A DNA stretch of 19,211 nt. Origin: Patulibacter sp050252545. GTDB lineage: Bacteria; Actinomycetota; Thermoleophilia; Solirubrobacterales; Solirubrobacteraceae. The translations under genes were made by a program, and so were the position numbers. The stretch covers positions 1 to 19,211 of the forward strand of contig JBFWKS010000043.1 in the NCBI GenBank assembly GCA_050252545.1. The letters are read 5' to 3'. Numbering within the stretch: position 1 is the stretch's first letter; every line of letters starts with the position of its first letter. The notes under the pieces are model-generated. The model ran no database searches and had not been told where the DNA came from. It saw only the letters and a program-made list of their open reading frames with translations. Below, piece by piece: positions 13,602 through 19,211 of the stretch.

Positions 13602-13774
13602 TGAACGTGCTCGCGGACTTCTACTGCCACGACTGCGACAGCTGGCAGGTCGCCGACCGCGCTGAACCGCCCAACGAGGACCTGTACGAGTGCGCAGCGT
13701 GCGGCTCGATCATCCAGTGCGACGAGTGCGGCGCGAACTGGACCGACGCCCACCAGTGCGAGCAGGCCCGATGA
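13601..13774 (+). CDS. 57-residue double zinc-ribbon protein
   Basis: ATG at 13601 is chosen because it overlaps the upstream stop as TGATG; the in-frame extension upstream is a shadow of the previous gene. The peptide carries CHDC (C9, C12), CAAC (C31, C34), CDEC (C40, C43) and later H51 and C53, so eight ligands can build two zinc sites in only 57 residues. Such mini zinc ribbons are frequent in actinophage early regions. Target unknown. Confidence 0.7.
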   Translation: MNVLADFYCHDCDSWQVADRAEPPNEDLYECAACGSIIQCDECGANWTDAHQCEQAR

Positions 13775-14031
13775 GCGCCGCCCGCCGCACCAGCGCCCAG
13801 CGCAACGAGTACCGCCTGAGCGACGACGACGGGCAGCGCATCGGCCGGGCCGTGGCCCGCTGGTACGCCGACCTGCACCGCACCAGCGGCCGCGGCATCG
13901 CCACCAGCCAGGAGGTCGAAGCCGTCCGCCGCCTGGCCGCCCAGGCCATCGGCTGCACCCTGGCCGACCTGCGCGACAGTGAGATCGACCGTATCGACGC
14001 CGAGATCGCCGCCCAGGAGCTGGGCGCGTGA
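13771..14031 (+). CDS. Small helical protein, unknown
   Basis: 86 residues, ATG at 13771 overlapping the previous stop (ATGA); an upstream in-frame Met is within the previous gene and rejected. It is Arg-rich at the N-terminus and helical, with WYADLHRTSGRGIATSQEVE and a mixed-charge C-terminal helix (SEIDRIDAEIAAQEL). A DNA-binding fold is possible but no helix-turn-helix is evident. It ends coupled to a tiny membrane protein by GTGA. Confidence 0.6.
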   Translation: MSAARRTSAQRNEYRLSDDDGQRIGRAVARWYADLHRTSGRGIATSQEVEAVRRLAAQAIGCTLADLRDSEIDRIDAEIAAQELGA

Positions 14032-14159
14032 GCAACCGCCTCGCCTTCCTTGTCGGCCTGGCCCTGCTGCTGGCCCTCCACGTGGCAGCCACGTGGGGCC
14101 AGGAGCGGGCCTGCGCCGCCGCGCCCGACCGGTGCCAGCACACCGAGGCCCGGCCGTGA
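14028..14159 (+). CDS. 43-residue secreted or membrane peptide with two cysteines
   Basis: GTG at 14028 overlaps the previous stop (GTGA), and the TGA overlaps the next GTG (GTGA), so both ends are translationally coupled. The peptide starts VSNRLAFLVGLALLLALHVA, a short positive N-terminus and a strong hydrophobic helix (about 5-21), followed by ATWGQERACAAAPDRCQHTE. It fits either a signal-anchor with an external tail holding C29 and C36 or a cleavable signal peptide. A phage small exported peptide of unknown purpose. Confidence 0.65.
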   Translation: MSNRLAFLVGLALLLALHVAATWGQERACAAAPDRCQHTEARP

Positions 14160-14995
14160 CCGGCCGACTGTTCGACCTGCCCGACGCCACCTGCCCCGCC
14201 TGCGCCCGCCCGACCCATGGCCACGGCCTGTGCGCCAGCTGCCGGCGCGCCGGGATCCAGGCACCCCGCCTCGACTTCACCGCCCCCGCCGAGCCGCTCG
14301 AGGCGCTCGAGCCGCTCGAGGACGAGCCCGCCGGGCCCGAGCGGCCCTGCGCCGACTGCAGCCGCACGTTCCAGGTCGACCTGGCCGGCTGCTACCCGAC
14401 GACCGAGCTCCACTGCTGGAGCTGCGCCCGCCGACACGGCCACCTCCCGCGCGGCCAGCGCGTCGACTTCACCGGCCGGGACCTGAACCAGCTCGACCGG
14501 GAGTGGATCGCCCTGCGGGCCGAGCTGGACGACGACCACGCCGACCACAGCCGCCACCCGGTCGGGACCGACGGGTGGAACCGCGACCGCTACGCCCACG
14601 CCGTTGGCAAGGCCCTCGCCGACGAGAACCCCGGCGCCGGCTGGATCGTCAACCGGGCCCCGACCGAGCGGCACCAGCTCAACGCCGCGCTGCACATCAT
14701 GCGCCGCGCCTACGCCGCCCAGGCCGGGCCCCACCAGGCCGACCATGCCCGCTGGCTTTGGTCCTACGGCCACGGCCACAGCTGCCCGTGCGACCTGTGC
14801 GAGGCCACCGGCCACCCCTACCAGCCCGACACCGGCCAGGCGCAGAACGCAGCCCACCTCGCCGCGTCCCGCATGTTCCCGCAGCCCGAGCCGCAGCCCA
14901 AGCGCGGCGGCCGCCGGCCCCAGCCGCCCACCACCGACCGCCCCACCACCAGCGAGACCACCGACGCCCCGACGCCGGCGCTGGCGCTGTTCTGA
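14156..14995 (+). CDS. Multi-zinc-finger protein of unknown function
   Basis: 279 residues from GTG 14156, coupled to the preceding gene. Seen: a first CxxC...CxxC finger (C13, C16, C26, C29), a second (C65, C68, C87, C90; C79 between), and a C210/C212/C215 cluster with H220 near the C-terminus. The region between (about 105-200) is helical with acidic and His-rich segments (LDDDHADHSRH), Trp-rich at 197-202. The last 35 residues are Pro/Thr-rich and disordered. The paired zinc ribbons suggest a nucleic-acid or scaffold role. No family recognised and no catalytic motif seen. Confidence 0.65.
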   Translation: MTGRLFDLPDATCPACARPTHGHGLCASCRRAGIQAPRLDFTAPAEPLEALEPLEDEPAGPERPCADCSRTFQVDLAGCYPTTELHCWSCARRHGHLPRGQRVDFTGRDLNQLDREWIALRAELDDDHADHSRHPVGTDGWNRDRYAHAVGKALADENPGAGWIVNRAPTERHQLNAALHIMRRAYAAQAGPHQADHARWLWSYGHGHSCPCDLCEATGHPYQPDTGQAQNAAHLAASRMFPQPEPQPKRGGRRPQPPTTDRPTTSETTDAPTPALALF

Positions 14996-15000
14996 CCCCA

Positions 15001-15017
15001 CACCCGAAGGAGACCAC
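15001..15017 (+). promoter_or_regulatory. Reused translation leader, copy 1
   Basis: The 17-mer CACCCGAAGGAGACCAC starts five bases after the previous stop and puts the AAGGAG ribosome site before ATG 15022. The same 17-mer appears at 15927-15943 and, with one extra G, at 17138-17155. It decides the start of three genes. Confidence 0.7.
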
Positions 15018-15021
15018 GACC

Positions 15022-15447
15022 ATGGAGACCACCACCGTGACCGAGACCGAGCCCCGCACCGTCTGGCAGCTCGCCCGCCTGGCCGGGTGCATGAACCCCG
15101 ACAGCCTCACCAGCCCCGGCGCCGGGTTCCTTGAGCAGGTCGCCCGCGACACCGCCGACCGCCTGGCCGAGCTGGCCGCCGAAGGGGACGACCTCGACCC
15201 CGAGACCATCGCCAGCGACGAGGCCCACATGATCGCCGATGGCGCCGTGCCCGTCGGCACCTACGCGATCTGGGTGGCCTTCACCGACCTCGGCGCGTGG
15301 GAGGCCCTCGATGAGTACCTGGAGGACAGCGGCACCACCGAGGTAAGCAACGACCACGGCGACGGCATGACCGCCCGGGCCGCCCTGGGTCTGTTTCTCG
15401 TGGCCGAGCGCCTGGCCGTGGCCCTCATCGAAGAAGCGGCCGAGTGA
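15022..15447 (+). CDS. Acidic small protein, unknown
   Basis: 141 residues, ATG at 15022 after the reused leader. It begins METTTVTETEPR. The body is acidic and helical (ADRLAELAAEGDDLDPETIA) with a semi-hydrophobic C-terminal helix (ALGLFLVAERLAVALIEEAA) too charged for a membrane. There is one cysteine. No family is recognised; acidic early proteins of this size include DNA-mimic inhibitors, but the sequence does not show enough to claim that. Coupled to the next gene by TGATG. Confidence 0.6.
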   Translation: METTTVTETEPRTVWQLARLAGCMNPDSLTSPGAGFLEQVARDTADRLAELAAEGDDLDPETIASDEAHMIADGAVPVGTYAIWVAFTDLGAWEALDEYLEDSGTTEVSNDHGDGMTARAALGLFLVAERLAVALIEEAAE

Positions 15448-15722
15448 TGGCCGCCCTGGCCTACGGGTACGACCCCGACTGCCCCGCCTACACGTGCACG
15501 ATCCCGCCGCCCGTGGCCCGCTGCGCCGAGGACGAAGCATGCTGGGATTGCTCCACGATGGGGAACCGCCAGTGCGGGCCCCTGACCGACGAGACCACCA
15601 CGACCCCGACCGGCCAGCTCGCCCGCACCGGCGGCGCCCCGATCGTCGAAGGAGTCGTGCTCGGAGTGCTCCTGCTGGTGGCCGCCATGGTCGCCGCCGT
15701 CGCCAAGCGGTGGCCGACATGA
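15447..15722 (+). CDS. Small Cys-rich protein with LAxTG-like sorting signal and membrane tail
   Basis: 91 residues from ATG 15447, coupled to the upstream stop (TGATG); a GTG three bases earlier is equally possible. The N-terminal part has six cysteines (C12, C17, C26, C32, C35, C43), including WDCSTMGNRQCGP. This is followed by a Thr/Pro linker and then LARTG (58-62), a hydrophobic helix (about 67-86) and KRW at the end. LAxTG plus helix plus positive tail is the layout recognised by class E sortases of high-GC actinobacteria. An N-terminal signal peptide is not visible, so export is doubtful; it may simply be a tail-anchored membrane protein. The Cys-rich head might bind metal. Confidence 0.6.
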   Translation: MAALAYGYDPDCPAYTCTIPPPVARCAEDEACWDCSTMGNRQCGPLTDETTTTPTGQLARTGGAPIVEGVVLGVLLLVAAMVAAVAKRWPT

Positions 15723-15847
15723 GCCGCGAGCCCCTCAGCCTCGCCCGCTGGCTCGCGTGGTGGTGGCGCCAGATGCGGGCCCTCGGAGTCGAGCGCCGGC
15801 GCGACACCTACGACGGGCCCCGCTGGCCCGGCGACAACGATTTCTGA
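15719..15847 (+). CDS. 42-residue amphipathic Trp-rich peptide
   Basis: ATG at 15719 overlaps the previous stop as ATGA. The peptide reads MSREPLSLARWLAWWWRQMR, then ALGVERRRDTYDGPRWPGDN and DF. A short Trp-rich helix is followed by a basic/acidic tail, which suggests an interfacial membrane peptide. It is the last gene before the 14-bp inverted repeat. Function unknown. Confidence 0.55.
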   Translation: MSREPLSLARWLAWWWRQMRALGVERRRDTYDGPRWPGDNDF

Positions 15848-15858
15848 CCGTTGCGACA

Positions 15859-15901
15859 CCCTGCCACCAGTGAGGCACCCAACGCCCCACTGGTGGCAGG
15901 G
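15859..15901 (+). terminator. 14-bp perfect inverted repeat after the first rightward unit
   Basis: CCCTGCCACCAGTG (15859-15872) is exactly complementary to CACTGGTGGCAGGG (15888-15901) with a 15-base loop. It follows the stop at 15847 by 11 bases and precedes a new leader at 15927. No T-run follows, so it may be a factor-assisted terminator, a cleavage/attenuation hairpin or an operator. Confidence 0.55.
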
Positions 15902-15926
15902 CACGGAGCAGTCAGCACGACCGCTT

Positions 15927-15943
15927 CACCCGAAGGAGACCAC
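15927..15943 (+). promoter_or_regulatory. Reused translation leader, copy 2
   Basis: Identical 17-mer CACCCGAAGGAGACCAC placing AAGGAG seven bases before GTG 15946. Its repetition at 15001 and 17138 supports this GTG over the later Met residues. Confidence 0.7.
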
Positions 15944-15945
15944 CA

Positions 15946-16557
15946 GTGGAGACCATGACCCAGCCCGAGGCCGTGCCCGACGACCAGCCGCAGTGGACCG
16001 AGCAGACGCCCTCGCAGCGCCTCGCCGAGATCCTCAACGAGGCCCGCGCCCGCGGGTGCCAGCCCGACGACCTGCCCGGCAGCTTCGACCCGGGCCGCCC
16101 CTTCGCCCTCGTCGAGGAGAACGTGCACGGCGACGAGCCGCCCGCGTGGATCACCTGCCACGCCAGCGTGGCCGACGCCTGGCGCTACCACACGACCCAG
16201 GAGTACGCGAGCGACTGGGCCATCGCCGAGCTGGTGAACCTTGCCACCGGCGAGAGCTACGACCCCGGCGAGGTCATCGAGGCCGGGCAGGCCGAGACGG
16301 TCGAGGCCGCCCGCCTGGCCGCCGCCGCCCGTGACCTCAAGGTGTACGGCGAGCTTGCCGACCCCAGCGAGGACAGCGGCAGCATCGCCCGGTACCTGGA
16401 GACGATGGCCGAGGAGTACGAGCAGCAAGCCGCCCAGCTCGGCGGAGGCCCGTTCCTGTGGGAGCGCCGCCAGGCCAAGGCCGAGGCCTACCGCGACGCC
16501 CTGCGCGTGGTGGAGCTGTCCACCGCCCGCCTGTGGCCCACGCCGGACGACCGATGA
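15946..16557 (+). CDS. Unknown acidic helical early protein
   Basis: 203 residues from GTG 15946, set by the reused leader; it begins METMTQPEAVPDD. Residues 18-45 are helical, about 55-105 carry a Trp/Tyr-rich segment (WITCHASVADAWRYHTTQEY), and the C-terminal half is an acidic Ala/Glu-rich helical region (ARYLETMAEEYEQQAAQLGG). No catalytic motif, cysteine cluster or membrane helix is visible. The stop overlaps the start of the ChlI-like gene (ATGA), so the two are probably co-translated and may act together. Confidence 0.6.
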   Translation: METMTQPEAVPDDQPQWTEQTPSQRLAEILNEARARGCQPDDLPGSFDPGRPFALVEENVHGDEPPAWITCHASVADAWRYHTTQEYASDWAIAELVNLATGESYDPGEVIEAGQAETVEAARLAAAARDLKVYGELADPSEDSGSIARYLETMAEEYEQQAAQLGGGPFLWERRQAKAEAYRDALRVVELSTARLWPTPDDR

Positions 16558-17018
16558 CCCGCATCCCGAGCAGCTACCTGGACGAGCACGGGCGCGAGTG
16601 GCCCCTGCACGTCGAGGCCGAGGCCGAGGCCGGGCACGGCCTGGCCATCGAGGTGGTGCGCCAAGACATCACCTTCACCGTGGCTGAGGACCGGGTCCGG
16701 GAGATCCGCGACCGCCTGCGCGCCGCGACCATCAACGCGGGGATGCACTGGCCCCACCGCCGGTGGACGGTCCGCGTGCACCTCCTCGGAGCCGAGCCCG
16801 CCACCCAGCTGCCCCACCACGAGCACGATCTGCCCCTCTGGCTCGCCATGATGGGCGCCGCCGACGCCGCAGGCGTCAACGAGGCCGGGTCCCGGTTCGT
16901 CACCTGGCGCGGGGCCCTCAGCCTCAACGGCCGCCTCACCCATCCCCGAGGTGTCAGCCTCGCCCACGTCGCCGCGCTCACCGCCCGCCACGCGGAGATC
17001 GGGGCCGCCCACGCCTGA
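16554..17018 (+). CDS. Solo ChlI/ComM N-terminal-like domain protein
   Basis: 154 residues, ATG at 16554 (ATGA). Seen: VEAEAEAGHGLAIEVVRQDI, EDRVREIRDRLRAATINAGM, HWPHRRWTVRVHLLGAEP, then HEHDLPLWLAMMGAADAAG. This lines up in order with the N-terminal domain of ComM and YifB-type Mg-chelatase relatives (VEVDxxxGLPxFxIVG, ESRxRVRAALxNSGFxxPxRRITVNLAPA, FDLPIALxILAA), a ribosomal protein S5 domain 2-like fold. The ATPase that follows in cellular proteins is missing and the length fits only that domain. The FDLP motif is HDLP here. In ComM this domain assists branch migration, so a role at DNA ends or forks is conceivable; no catalysis is expected from this domain alone. Confidence 0.6.
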   Translation: MTRIPSSYLDEHGREWPLHVEAEAEAGHGLAIEVVRQDITFTVAEDRVREIRDRLRAATINAGMHWPHRRWTVRVHLLGAEPATQLPHHEHDLPLWLAMMGAADAAGVNEAGSRFVTWRGALSLNGRLTHPRGVSLAHVAALTARHAEIGAAHA

Positions 17019-17044
17019 CCGGGCCGCCATCCCCCCAAGCCCGT

Positions 17045-17078
17045 AGCGGCCCCCGGTCCCCATGGCCCGGGGGCCGCT
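17045..17078 (+). terminator. 12-bp perfect GC-rich hairpin
   Basis: AGCGGCCCCCGG (17045-17056) pairs exactly with CCGGGGGCCGCT (17067-17078) around a 10-base loop, 26 bases after the stop at 17018. It has no T-run but is followed by what looks like a new promoter/leader, which makes a terminator the likely role. Confidence 0.6.
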
Positions 17079-17110
17079 GCGCGCCACAGGAGTGGTCGAC
17101 AGGGCTTCCA

Positions 17111-17138
17111 GTGGCATACGCTGCACGTGGTATCAGAC
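17111..17138 (+). promoter_or_regulatory. Twin GTGGYAT motifs before the third rightward unit
   Basis: GTGGCATACGCT (17111-17122) and GTGGTATCAGAC (17127-17138) lie 16 bases apart, between the hairpin at 17045-17078 and the TTG start at 17159. The first contains TACGCT, an actinobacterial -10 type box, with TCGACA 15 bases upstream; the second contains TGGTAT, an extended -10 type. Promoter, operator or both. Confidence 0.4.
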
Positions 17139-17155
17139 ACCCGAAGGGAGACCAC
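17138..17155 (+). promoter_or_regulatory. Reused translation leader, copy 3
   Basis: CACCCGAAGGGAGACCAC is the same leader with one extra G. It places GGGAG before TTG 17159, identifying a rare start codon. Confidence 0.65.
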
Positions 17156-17158
17156 CCC

Positions 17159-17785
17159 TTGAGCATCATCAACCAGGCCGCCGAACAGTGGACCGAAGCC
17201 CAGGCCGAACAGCAGGCCGACGAGGCCGCCGAGGCCGCCGAGCGGATCGAAGGGACCGCCGCCGGCGCCCGCCGGATCGTCGCCGACCTCGCCGCGCAGA
17301 CCTGGCCGCCCGTCGATCCCGCCGAGCTCGACGCCAGCGTCGACGTCGACCCTGCCCAACCCACCCACGCCCGGGTCCGCCTCGACGCCCGCCACGACCT
17401 GCACATCAACACCGCGGGCTCATGGTGGGAGTTCGCCATCGTCCGCGACGGCGTGGCCCTCGCCCTCCCCCAGAAGCCCGAGCAGCCCTGGCTCATCACC
17501 TTCGCGGCAGGTGTGGCCCCTTCGCTCTGGCAGCTCGGGAAGGTCCTCGCCGAAGGCGTCCCGCTCACCCGGCCGGCGCCAGAACCGGCCGCCGTCGACC
17601 CGGAGCCGGCTGGACACGCATCACCGGCGCGCTGGACCGCCGAGCTCCTGGACGACGTTGATGTCCTGGCGCGGCGCCTGTGCGAGCTTGACGAGCAGGG
17701 CTACTACCCGTGGGGGATCACCCGCCAGACCGGCGGGTTCATCCTGCTGGTGGCCGAGCGGCGCGGCGCCGGGCCGTTCGGCTGA
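17159..17785 (+). CDS. Unknown protein starting at TTG
   Basis: 208 residues. The TTG start is chosen because the reused leader sits directly before it and because no ATG or GTG with a ribosome site is near. Residues 5-35 are an acidic Ala/Gln/Glu helix (QAEQQADEAAEAAERIEG). Residues about 75-135 look like a beta-rich domain (HDLHINTAGSWWEFAIVRDG, then FAAGVAPSLWQLGKVLAEG). The C-terminal half ends in a Trp/Tyr-containing segment (YYPWGITRQTGGFILLVAER). No family recognised. Coupled to the next gene by TGATG. Confidence 0.6.
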   Translation: MSIINQAAEQWTEAQAEQQADEAAEAAERIEGTAAGARRIVADLAAQTWPPVDPAELDASVDVDPAQPTHARVRLDARHDLHINTAGSWWEFAIVRDGVALALPQKPEQPWLITFAAGVAPSLWQLGKVLAEGVPLTRPAPEPAAVDPEPAGHASPARWTAELLDDVDVLARRLCELDEQGYYPWGITRQTGGFILLVAERRGAGPFG

Positions 17786-18081
17786 TGGGGGCACGCCGCC
17801 CCACCGCCGACGAGATCCACGCCGCCGCGCTCGAGCAGGCCATAGCCGACTTCATCGAAGCGGACCGGGAGCTCGAGGACCTCATCACCTACGCCCGGGT
17901 CCGTCGCGCGGTGCGGGCACACCGGTGCTTCGCCCTGGGCCTGTCGGCCCGGGCCCTGTCGCGCAGGTGCAAGGCCGCTGGCCATTCCAAGAGCCACGTG
18001 GTCCTGGCCCGCCTGCTCCACGTCGAGCTCCCCGACGAGCTCGCCGCCGCGGTCGCCACCGGCGGCCGGGTCGATTTCTAG
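17785..18081 (+). CDS. Small basic helical protein, possible DNA-binding
   Basis: 98 residues, ATG at 17785 overlapping the stop (TGATG). Helical throughout, with ITYARVRRAVRAHRCFALGL and then SARALSRRCKAAGHSKSHVV, which has the spacing of a helix-turn-helix recognition segment (LSARALSRR...GHSKSHV). The final residues are LPDELAAAVATGGRVDF. Regulation or DNA handling is plausible; evidence is weak. Confidence 0.55.
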   Translation: MGARRPTADEIHAAALEQAIADFIEADRELEDLITYARVRRAVRAHRCFALGLSARALSRRCKAAGHSKSHVVLARLLHVELPDELAAAVATGGRVDF

Positions 18082-18102
18082 CGCTCACCACGGAGGACAC
18101 GC

Positions 18103-18231
18103 ATGACCGCCCGATCGCACACCAAGACCCGCCGGAAGCGGAACCGCCGGGACCACGACCGGCTGCTCGCCCGGATCCGCCGGTCCGAGCTGGCCCAAGC
18201 CAAGAAGGAGAAGCGCCGTGACGACGACTGA
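18103..18231 (+). CDS. 42-residue very basic peptide
   Basis: ATG at 18103 with GGAGG six bases upstream. The sequence begins MTARSHTKTRRKRNRRDHDR and continues with LLARIRRSELAQAKKEKRRD and DD. Lys and Arg dominate, so it is likely to bind nucleic acid or RNA polymerase/ribosome surfaces. Its 3' end overlaps the Gam-like gene by 14 bases and provides that gene's ribosome site (AAGGAG). Confidence 0.65.
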   Translation: MTARSHTKTRRKRNRRDHDRLLARIRRSELAQAKKEKRRDDD

Positions 18232-18865
18232 CCCGACCACCGACCGGCGGCCGTGGCGTGCCGAGACCGACGACCAGGTCGACTGGGCCCTCCGTGGCCT
18301 CGCCCGCGCCGAACAGGAAGCCGCCCGGCTCCGCGCCGCGGCAGCACGGGACATCGCGAAGGTGAAGGAGTGGCTCGAGGATCACCTGCCCGCCGCGCAG
18401 AACGAGGTGGGCCGGTGGGAAGCCCGGGTGGCTGACTTCCAGCGGCGCCGGATCGAGACCCAGCTCGACGACATGGGGATCGAAGGGGTCCCGTCGGTCG
18501 ACGCGTGGAAGAAGGTGAAGCTCAAGCGGTACCCGCTCCCGTCGGGCGTCGCGAAGGTCGAACGGCGGGCCACCGCGATCGAGATCGTCGACGCCAACGC
18601 GTTCGTGGCGTGGGCCGACGCGAACGGCCGGTACGACCTGCTGGAGCTGCGCCCGTCGAAGTCGGCGCTGAACGACGCCGGCCTCACCCTCGACGAGGTG
18701 TCGCGCAGGGTCCTCGACGGCGACGAGATCGTGCCCGGCCTCGAGACCGTCCCGGCCCGGCTGGTCTACGGGGCCAGCGCGACGAAGGACGAGCAGCCGG
18801 CGTGGCTCCCGCCGCCCGACGGGGTCGACCCCGACGACGAGCTCGACGAGTCGTGGCGCCAGTGA
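18218..18865 (+). CDS. Gam-like host-nuclease inhibitor
   Basis: 215 residues from GTG 18218, AAGGAG seven bases upstream. Residues about 17-85 form a long charged coiled coil (ARAEQEAARLRAAAARDIAK, then the EVGRWEARVADFQRRR region). A beta/helix head follows: WKKVKLKRYPLPSGVAKVER (97-116), IEIVDANAFVAWADANGRYD (121-140), RPSKSALND (145-153) and DGDEIVPGLETVPARLVY (167-184). This ordering (coiled coil, K-x-x-x-LPxG, D-x-x-AxxxWA, PxKxxLxx, VPGxxxx) is that of the phage Mu-type Gam family, which binds double-stranded ends and shields phage DNA from RecBCD/AdnAB-type nucleases. The gene usually precedes a RecT/Red-like annealing protein, which may lie beyond the right edge. The C-terminus is acidic (DDELDES). 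Confidence 0.75.
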   Translation: MTTTDPTTDRRPWRAETDDQVDWALRGLARAEQEAARLRAAAARDIAKVKEWLEDHLPAAQNEVGRWEARVADFQRRRIETQLDDMGIEGVPSVDAWKKVKLKRYPLPSGVAKVERRATAIEIVDANAFVAWADANGRYDLLELRPSKSALNDAGLTLDEVSRRVLDGDEIVPGLETVPARLVYGASATKDEQPAWLPPPDGVDPDDELDESWRQ

Positions 18866-19020
18866 CCGGCCGGGAGGTGACCTTCGAACTGCGTCGCCTG
18901 GCCGACCAGCTCCACCGCATCGCCCCCGAGCTCGGCCCCGAGCCCGCGGGTGAGGTGGCCGGCGTGGTCGAGCAGCTCCTCGTGATCGCAGCGCAGCGCG
19001 ACGAGCACGCCGATGGCTGA
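18862..19020 (+). CDS. 52-residue small helical protein
   Basis: GTG at 18862 overlaps the Gam-like stop by GTGA; the longer in-frame extension is a shadow. The peptide reads VTGREVTFELRRLADQLHRI, APELGPEPAGEVAGVVEQLL and VIAAQRDEHADG. It is a helical, acidic protein with no motif. Its end overlaps the next start by 8 bases. Function unknown. Confidence 0.55.
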   Translation: MTGREVTFELRRLADQLHRIAPELGPEPAGEVAGVVEQLLVIAAQRDEHADG

Positions 19021-19211
19021 GAGCAACCCCCAAGAAGCAGCCCGCAACGACATGGACCGCGCCGTGATGGCGTTGGCGCTGGAACTGCCGGCGAGCGTGT
19101 GGGACGACGTCAAGCGTCGGTGGGATGCGGTGCGCCCGTTCGTGGCCGCTCTGGCTTCACTCCCCGAGGAACACCCAGGGCCAGGCGGCGCAGCGATGAT
19201 CGCTGCAGAGC
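19013..19211 (+). CDS. Unknown gene, 5' part only
   Basis: ATG at 19013, inside the end of the previous gene. The first 66 codons give MAESNPQEAARNDMDRAVMA and LALELPASVWDDVKRRWDAV, then a Pro/Gly/Ala-rich stretch. The frame is open to the window edge. It is coupled to the Gam-like cluster, so a recombination or replication role would be natural. No family seen in this part. Confidence 0.5.
   Translation, partial: MAESNPQEAARNDMDRAVMALALELPASVWDDVKRRWDAVRPFVAALASLPEEHPGPGGAAMIAAE

Noticed and set aside
14290..14330. Tandem CTCGAG repeats in the zinc-finger gene as a regulatory repeat
   Set aside because: They encode a short Pro-Leu-Glu linker in frame; simple coding redundancy explains them.
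13361..15001. 546-codon minus-strand open frame opposite the zinc-protein cluster
   Set aside because: Gly/Val/Arg-rich shadow; the coupled small genes on the plus strand explain the region.

Overview
This window looks like part of the genome of a tailed double-stranded DNA phage, or a prophage, of a very GC-rich actinobacterium. The evidence is a complete head-morphogenesis block (small and large terminase, portal, scaffold, HK97-fold major capsid protein), very high GC at third codon positions, frequent GTG/TTG starts, and almost continuous stop/start overlaps. The portal is long and resembles the P22 type, so a short-tailed virion is possible, but no tail-type-defining gene is visible. No integrase, lysis gene, tRNA or CRISPR array is seen.

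Layout. Positions 1-12272 are transcribed leftward (minus strand). In transcription order they hold four small accessory or regulatory genes, including an Arc-like ribbon-helix-helix protein (12272-10810), a 40-residue membrane peptide, a small unknown, TerS, TerL, two unknowns (one membrane-anchored), the portal, a cysteine-motif protein resembling HiPIP, a small protein resembling the Acb2/Tad1 signal-nucleotide sponges, the scaffold, the major capsid protein, a hairpin capped by a UUCG tetraloop, a run of small structural genes, and a fibre-like protein with collagen-like repeats. Positions 13057-19211 are transcribed rightward (plus strand). They hold a chain of small early-type genes: zinc-binding proteins, membrane peptides, a stand-alone domain resembling the ChlI/ComM N-terminus, a very basic peptide and a Gam-like host-nuclease inhibitor. 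The Gam-like gene suggests that a recombination module continues beyond the right edge.

The two arms are separated by a 784-bp non-coding control region (12273-13056). Its strand composition is mirror-symmetric: the mRNA-sense strand is G/T-rich going out in both directions. It carries GC-rich hairpins, potential G-quadruplexes and copies of a 12-mer, GTGGYATNNNAC. That 12-mer recurs at other gene boundaries, twice as the perfect palindrome GTGGCATGCCAC.

The most interesting points are the Acb2/Tad1-like gene sitting inside the capsid operon, the recurring palindromic 12-mer, a predicted LAxTG sortase-type tail on a small early protein, the solo ChlI-like domain, and a reused translation leader (CACCCGAAGGAGACCAC). 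All functional assignments come from reading motifs by eye; no database search was possible.
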